From: Candidatus Helarchaeota archaeon
GTDB taxonomy: Archaea > Asgardarchaeota > Lokiarchaeia > Helarchaeales > HEL-GB-A
Direction of reading: 5' to 3'
NCBI GenBank assembly: GCA_013375455.1
Contig: JABXJT010000099.1
Location: forward strand, 1 to 17,905
Length of the DNA stretch: 17,905 nt
Below the pieces are notes generated by a model. The model searched no databases. It was given only the letters and a program-made list of their open reading frames with translations, and was not told the DNA's origin. Positions within the stretch are counted from its first letter, which is position 1. Each line of letters opens with the position of its first letter. A program made the translations under genes and the position numbers. Below are positions 13,775-17,905 of the stretch, in pieces.

Positions 13775-14500
13775 TTGGATATAATTGAGGAAAGAAAGGT
13801 ACTTCAAAAAACTCTGATGACACAAGCAGAGAATTATGCGCAATATATGCAGAAGTCCTTAGGCGAAGATATCGCCATAATAGTTCTATTTGGAAGTGTA
13901 GCCAAAAAAATTGCGAATATTAACAGTGATATTGATATTCTTATTATACATTTTGGTGATTCTGATTTTGAAAAACAGTTAGATGCTGAGAGTTTTACTT
14001 TTATGATGAAAACAGGAGCGCCTATTGAATGTCTCGTATATGAATATTATGATGCTAAATACAATCCAAGTTATTTTTTAAAATATAATTTAGAACATGG
14101 AGAGATATTATTTATGAAGAATGAAGATGAGTTGAAACGAAGGGAAATTGAAGGGTATATAAAATTATCAGTTCTCTTCGAAGAAGACGCACGAGATTGT
14201 CTTGAACGTAACCGTATTAGAGCAACTATTGATTTAGGCTATAATTCAATTGAACTGAAAATAAAAGCATTACTACTTAAAAAACTTGATGATCTTCCGG
14301 GTTCCCACGGAGGATTAATCTCTAAATTCGGAGAAAAATATATCATAACTAAGGAATATGAAGCGGAAATAGGAAAAAATCTGCATAAAGCTCTGAGATT
14401 ACGCAATAAGGCGAGATATGACCCGCAAGCCGATCTTACGACTGAAAATTGCTCATTTATCCTATCATTAATCACTGAATTATCAAATTTACTCAAATAA
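13775..14500 (+). CDS. single-chain MNT-HEPN protein (nucleotidyltransferase plus HEPN domain)
   Basis: A 241-residue fusion. Residues about 30-120 are a minimal nucleotidyltransferase: FGSVAKKIANINSDIDILI (39-57) is an exact GSx10DxD motif with Asp52 and Asp54, and Glu85 is a candidate third acidic residue. Residues about 125-241 are an HEPN domain of the COG1895/UPF0332 type: ALLLKK, SHGGLISKFGEKYI (177-190) and LRNKARYDP (209-217). In two-gene MntA/HepT modules the HEPN protein is an RNase toxin with an R-x4-H-x-Y motif, and MNT adenylylates its tyrosine. Here the motif reads RNKARY, with Tyr215 where the His is expected, so RNase activity is doubtful. The gene starts at TTG 13775 behind GGAGATTAGGA and is almost joined to the DNA methyltransferase gene that follows. 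Defence, addiction or regulation are all possible. Confidence 0.85.
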   Translation: MDIIEERKVLQKTLMTQAENYAQYMQKSLGEDIAIIVLFGSVAKKIANINSDIDILIIHFGDSDFEKQLDAESFTFMMKTGAPIECLVYEYYDAKYNPSYFLKYNLEHGEILFMKNEDELKRREIEGYIKLSVLFEEDARDCLERNRIRATIDLGYNSIELKIKALLLKKLDDLPGSHGGLISKFGEKYIITKEYEAEIGKNLHKALRLRNKARYDPQADLTTENCSFILSLITELSNLLK

Positions 14501-14502
14501 TC

Positions 14503-16704
14503 TTGACTTTTTCATTATTTTCTTCGTGGTATTTAATGGATTTAGGCAGCTCACGGCGTAATCTACTCAAAATCTTGCAGTTTAAGCAAATACAAGAGAA
14601 AGATTATCCTCCTCAAATGCAGAGTAAGACATTAAGAAAGAAAAAAGGAATATTTTATACTCCCAAAGAAATAACTTCGTATCTATGTTTTCAGACACTC
14701 ACATCTTATATGCAACAACTGATTAAGAAAGATAACGTTGATTTTTTCGACCAAATACTGCAAGGATCTTCTCTAGAATTACAGACCCTTCTTCAGCATC
14801 TCGAAAGAGTTAAAATACTGGACCCTGCATGTGGAGCCGGAGTTTTCCTCATTCAAGTCGCTGAAATTTTATTCCAGCTCCAAAAATTCTTCTTAGAACG
14901 ATTAGGGAACTCAATTAACGTTTATGAACTCAAACGAAAAATTCTTTTGAATAATATTTATGGCGTAGACATTTTCGAGGATGCGGTTTCAACCACAAAA
15001 TCTCGATTATTCAATTGGTTGAGAGATGCTCACCACTCTGAGCCAAATTCAGGTCAACTATCTGATTTGGATTGGAACATTAAGGTTGGGAATAGCTTAA
15101 TTGGATGGTTGAATGAAGATCTTGGACCCATTAATACTGATATTAATCAACTAATCAATGAAAAATTTATAGAATCAACTTTTGGTGACAATTCGAGAAA
15201 TTTTGAGGAAGGTCTTCAAAAAGAAATTCAAGTGAATCAACCACTCCATTGGAACCTTGAATTTAAATCAATTGTGAAAAACGGCGGATTTGATATTGTT
15301 GTAGGCAACCCTCCCTACGTCTTTATTCGCGGGAAAAATTTTTCACTTTTTGAAAAACGATTTTATAAAGAAAAATACCTGAAGAATTACGAATCCCTTG
15401 CTAAAGGAAAAGCCCGCCAATCACGGAAACTTAACTCCTTCTCATTATTCATTATACGAAGTGTATCTCTCCTAAAACCAGGAGGCTATTTAGGCTTCAT
15501 CGTGCCCAATACGATTTTACGAACTACCACAAACGACTTCATCAGGCAATTCATCATTAAAAATACTCACATTCAAGAAATTGTTGATTTAAAAGAGGGC
15601 ATTTTTAAGGGGATAACTGCTTCAACAATCTTGTTATTTCTCCAAAAAACTACTCTAGCAACAGAACCCACGTCAATAAGATATAATGTCAAGGATTTAC
15701 TTAATTACCAATTTGATTCCCACCAAATTAATCAATCTCGATTTTTGAAAAACCCGGTTTTTGCCTTTAACATCCATTTGGACCCTGAATTCGATAAAGC
15801 CTTTACGATCATGAAGAAAGATACCTTTGAATTGGGTTCAATATCGAGAGAAATCATTGAGGGAATTGTTTGTCGGAAGAGTGACAATCTCTTTATAGCT
15901 AACAATTCGCACCCCCTGGCAAAAAAATTGCTTCGTGGGAAAGATATTGGACGCTATCAAATAAATTGGCCTTCTAATCAATACATAATCTATGCAGTTG
16001 ACACTTCTCTTACTAAAACTAAGTTACATCGCCCCCGTCCTCAATGGGTTCATGAAGCACCAGAAAAATTTTCGACCCAACGCATTGGAGGCGGTGTTTA
16101 TCCCATTAAAGTAGCTTATGACAACTCTCAATATTATTCATTTGCTTCGATCAATAATATTATCTTCACAAATCCCATAATCCATAAAAACACAGAATAT
16201 TTACCAAAATATGTCTTAGCCCTCCTCAATTCAAAATTAATGAATGCTTATTATTTATTGAATTTCAGCAATTTATCCTCTTTAACTGTAAATATTTCAA
16301 AAACATTCCTCGAATCATTACCTATTAAAAAAGCGGATTTGAAATCACAAGCATTAATCAGCAGACTCGCGGATTATTTACTTTTGTTATACAAATATCC
16401 GAAAAAAACTCTCAAAATGGTTGAATTTTTTGACTTCTGGATATTAGATTCATTAATATATGAATTATATTACCAAGAACAATTGGGAACAAATCTTTTC
16501 GAGCTACTACCAGCTTACATCCCAGAATTACCCCCGACAGAGGCAATACCGAAAAAATTTACATTCTTCTTTCGAACCCTATTAATGATCCAACAGGAAC
16601 AGCGTATCAACCAAGCATTGACTAAAATAAAACACCACCCCCTGATTAAAAAGATTGAACTTTTATTTCAAAAACGCAGTACTCTTTTCACAAAGAAAAG
16701 TTAA
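14503..16704 (+). CDS. Eco57I/TaqI-type adenine-specific DNA methyltransferase
   Basis: A 733-residue N6-adenine methyltransferase of the gamma class. Seen: motif X region KKGIFYTPKEI (48-57), motif I LDPACGAGVF (106-115, AdoMet binding), YGVDI (153-157, motif II), VGNPPYV (267-273, motif IV, catalytic NPPY) and LLKPGGYLGFIVP, typical of the family's later strands. Residues about 450-650 look like a TaqI-type target-recognition region (ending in LNSKLMNAYY and SLPIKK). No PD-(D/E)xK or other nuclease domain fits in the roughly 45 residues before motif X, and no nuclease gene is adjacent, so it is not a complete type IIG enzyme. TTG 14503 lies 2 bases after the MNT-HEPN stop; ATG 14536 with GTGGT upstream is an alternative start. 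It could protect host DNA, or work with the MNT-HEPN protein. Confidence 0.9.
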   Translation: MTFSLFSSWYLMDLGSSRRNLLKILQFKQIQEKDYPPQMQSKTLRKKKGIFYTPKEITSYLCFQTLTSYMQQLIKKDNVDFFDQILQGSSLELQTLLQHLERVKILDPACGAGVFLIQVAEILFQLQKFFLERLGNSINVYELKRKILLNNIYGVDIFEDAVSTTKSRLFNWLRDAHHSEPNSGQLSDLDWNIKVGNSLIGWLNEDLGPINTDINQLINEKFIESTFGDNSRNFEEGLQKEIQVNQPLHWNLEFKSIVKNGGFDIVVGNPPYVFIRGKNFSLFEKRFYKEKYLKNYESLAKGKARQSRKLNSFSLFIIRSVSLLKPGGYLGFIVPNTILRTTTNDFIRQFIIKNTHIQEIVDLKEGIFKGITASTILLFLQKTTLATEPTSIRYNVKDLLNYQFDSHQINQSRFLKNPVFAFNIHLDPEFDKAFTIMKKDTFELGSISREIIEGIVCRKSDNLFIANNSHPLAKKLLRGKDIGRYQINWPSNQYIIYAVDTSLTKTKLHRPRPQWVHEAPEKFSTQRIGGGVYPIKVAYDNSQYYSFASINNIIFTNPIIHKNTEYLPKYVLALLNSKLMNAYYLLNFSNLSSLTVNISKTFLESLPIKKADLKSQALISRLADYLLLLYKYPKKTLKMVEFFDFWILDSLIYELYYQEQLGTNLFELLPAYIPELPPTEAIPKKFTFFFRTLLMIQQEQRINQALTKIKHHPLIKKIELLFQKRSTLFTKKS

Positions 16705-16718
16705 ATGAAAGCATTAAA

Positions 16719-17477
16719 ATGAAAATTAAAAATTTAATATTGTCAAATAAGACAGTACTTGCACCACTTGCTAATTTCAGCGATCACGCGTTTCGGATTA
16801 CATGCCGTAAATATCAGGCAGCGCTTGTTTTTACTCAAAAATTTAATATCAACGCATTAATAAATAATCCAAGAAAATTTCGAGCAGAACTAGAAGTTCA
16901 TCCCGAAGAACATCCCATTTCTATTCAATTAATTGGTAATAATCCGAAAATTTTAGCCCAAGTAATGGACCTTCTTAATTCCTATGATTATGATGCCTTT
17001 GATCTGAATTTGGGTTGGCCCGCACCTGATGCGCTGAGGGAAGGCGTTGGAGGCGCCTTACTAAGAACCCCAGAAAAGATTCCACCTCTATTACGTGCGA
17101 TGGTTAATGCAACGAATAAAGCCGTCTCAGCCAAGATCCGAATCGGATTTGATGACCACTCCATTAACGCAATAGAAATTGCTAAACTCATCGAACAAGA
17201 AGGGGCGAATTTTCTTACAATCCACGGACGAACAATAAAAGCAGGATATTCAGGAAAAACTAATCTTGACGTGATTCGCGCGGTAAAAGAAGAAGTACAA
17301 ATCCCAGTTGTTGGGAATGGAAACATCGTTGATGGACCTTCTGCTATGAGGATGTTAAAGAAAACCAACTGTGATTTCATAATGGTCGGTCGCGCAGCCA
17401 TGAAAAACCCTCATATTTTCTTAGAAATCAACGATTATCTAAGAAGATCACCCCTATCTCAAGACGCGCCTCGGTAA
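16719..17477 (+). CDS. tRNA-dihydrouridine synthase-like protein lacking the catalytic cysteine
   Basis: A 252-residue flavin TIM-barrel of the Dus family, which reduces uridine to dihydrouridine in tRNA. Matches: VLAPLANFSDHAFR (13-26), SIQLIGN (68-74), FDLNLGWPAPDALREGVGGALL (about 94-115), AKIRIG (138-143, with the flavin Lys139), TIHGRT (167-172), VVGNGNI (197-203) and IMVGRAAMKNPHIF (221-234). In characterised Dus enzymes the third block reads N-x-G-C-P, with Cys as the acid that protonates uridine; here that codon is TGG (Trp100, bases 17016-17018). The chain also ends soon after the barrel, without the C-terminal helical tRNA-binding domain of about 70-90 residues. Flavin binding is probably kept; dihydrouridine synthesis is doubtful. 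It starts at ATG 16719, 14 bases after the methyltransferase gene. Confidence 0.85.
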   Translation: MKIKNLILSNKTVLAPLANFSDHAFRITCRKYQAALVFTQKFNINALINNPRKFRAELEVHPEEHPISIQLIGNNPKILAQVMDLLNSYDYDAFDLNLGWPAPDALREGVGGALLRTPEKIPPLLRAMVNATNKAVSAKIRIGFDDHSINAIEIAKLIEQEGANFLTIHGRTIKAGYSGKTNLDVIRAVKEEVQIPVVGNGNIVDGPSAMRMLKKTNCDFIMVGRAAMKNPHIFLEINDYLRRSPLSQDAPR

Positions 17478-17501
17478 ATGCTATAAAACCTTTCTTCTAT
17501 C

Positions 17502-17526
17502 TTTTTTCTCTTTGAATCAATTTTTT
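17502..17526 (+). terminator. T-rich terminator tract after the Dus-like gene
   Basis: T6 at 17502-17507 and T6 at 17521-17526 in a pyrimidine-rich stretch starting about 15 bases after the stop. The second run merges into TTTTATAC, which may be the TATA box of the next gene (about 45 bases before ATG 17572). Confidence 0.4.
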
Positions 17527-17571
17527 ATACTCATTTAGAACTAATATATTAAAGAAATATTTGGGAACAAA

Positions 17572-17905
17572 ATGATTTATTGGGCTTTGCTTCTACATAT
17601 TTACCAACCACCTTTCCAAAATCTCGAAATTCTTCAAAAGATCGATGCTGAATCTTATTCGAAATTGCTCGACGTTTTTTTAAAGTTCCCTAAAGCCAAA
17701 TTTACATTGAATATGAACGGATCCCTCACGGAATTTCTCTATAACTATAAATTTGATGATACCCTTGATAAGATCAAAGAGCTAGCGCAAAAAGGACAGT
17801 TAAAATTTACGGGTTCTGGAATGTATCATCCACTTCTCCCTTTACTTCCACCCTCTGAAGTTGTTCGGCAGATCAATCTTAACGAGGAATATAATAAAAA
17901 AGTTC
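17572..17905 (+). CDS. GH57 glycoside hydrolase, N-terminal part
   Basis: An open frame from ATG 17572 to the window edge (111 codons, no stop), so the gene is cut by the window. The translation begins MIYWALLLHIYQPPFQ and continues with TLNMNGSLTEFL (45-56), IKELAQKGQLKFTGSGMYHP (about 68-87) and LLPLLPPSEVVRQI (88-101). These are the N-terminal hallmarks of family 57 glycosidases (WALLLHIYQPP, NGSLTE, FTGS-YHP-LPLLP), which act as alpha-amylases, 4-alpha-glucanotransferases, amylopullulanases or branching enzymes. The catalytic Glu and Asp lie further downstream, outside the window, so specificity cannot be given. No signal peptide is visible, which suggests an intracellular enzyme. It has its own TATA candidate near 17524-17530 and a GGGA element shortly before the start. 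Confidence 0.85.
   Translation, partial: MIYWALLLHIYQPPFQNLEILQKIDAESYSKLLDVFLKFPKAKFTLNMNGSLTEFLYNYKFDDTLDKIKELAQKGQLKFTGSGMYHPLLPLLPPSEVVRQINLNEEYNKKV

Noticed and set aside
1..17905. CRISPR arrays, insertion sequences, rRNA and tRNA genes
   Set aside because: No regularly spaced repeats, transposase-like frames, terminal inverted repeats or RNA gene signatures were seen on either strand.

Overview
The window looks like part of an Asgard archaeal chromosome (lineage not resolvable by eye). It is A+T-rich. It carries archaeal markers: two TFB (TFIIB-like) transcription factors, sn-glycerol-1-phosphate dehydrogenase, a geranylgeranyl reductase and TATA-type promoters. It also carries three eukaryote-like small GTPases: two Ras/Rab-like, one of them fused to a helical hairpin and a zinc ribbon, and one Rag/Gtr-like with a roadblock-like C-terminal half. 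That combination is the usual signature of Asgard genomes. Many genes appear to start with TTG.

Layout. 1-1410: a small helical-hairpin protein and the GTPase-hairpin-zinc ribbon fusion. 1523-5649: a regulatory neighbourhood in which a two-gene module (a small two-helix membrane protein with an LHGSVP motif, followed by a TFB) occurs twice in inverted orientation. Between the two copies lie a Ras-like GTPase, a 56-residue ribbon-helix-helix protein at 3985-4155 and an Lrp/AsnC helix-turn-helix remnant. A decayed copy of the ribbon-helix-helix gene lies just before the first module. 5650-6464: about 0.8 kb with no convincing gene, but with clustered operator-like palindromes directly upstream of a TATA box. 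6465-8486: a third LHGSVP-type small membrane protein and an MFS transporter, both on the minus strand.

8550-13642: a compact plus-strand cluster that reads as ether-lipid/isoprenoid metabolism. It holds a DUF92 protein (family of plant phytyl-phosphate kinase VTE6), a COG0170 membrane kinase (family of dolichol kinase and phytol kinase VTE5), G1P dehydrogenase and geranylgeranyl reductase, followed closely by the Rag-like GTPase. The simplest reading is that the first two genes re-phosphorylate a polyprenol to its diphosphate, G1P dehydrogenase makes the glycerol phosphate backbone, and the reductase saturates the chains.

13775-16704: a single-chain MNT-HEPN protein (nucleotidyltransferase antitoxin-type domain fused to an HEPN domain), almost abutting a stand-alone Eco57I/TaqI-type adenine-specific DNA methyltransferase with no visible nuclease domain. 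This is the best candidate here for an unusual defence or addiction system. 16719-17477: a short tRNA-dihydrouridine-synthase-like protein in which the catalytic cysteine position is tryptophan. 17572-17905: the start of a GH57 glycoside hydrolase that runs off the end of the window.
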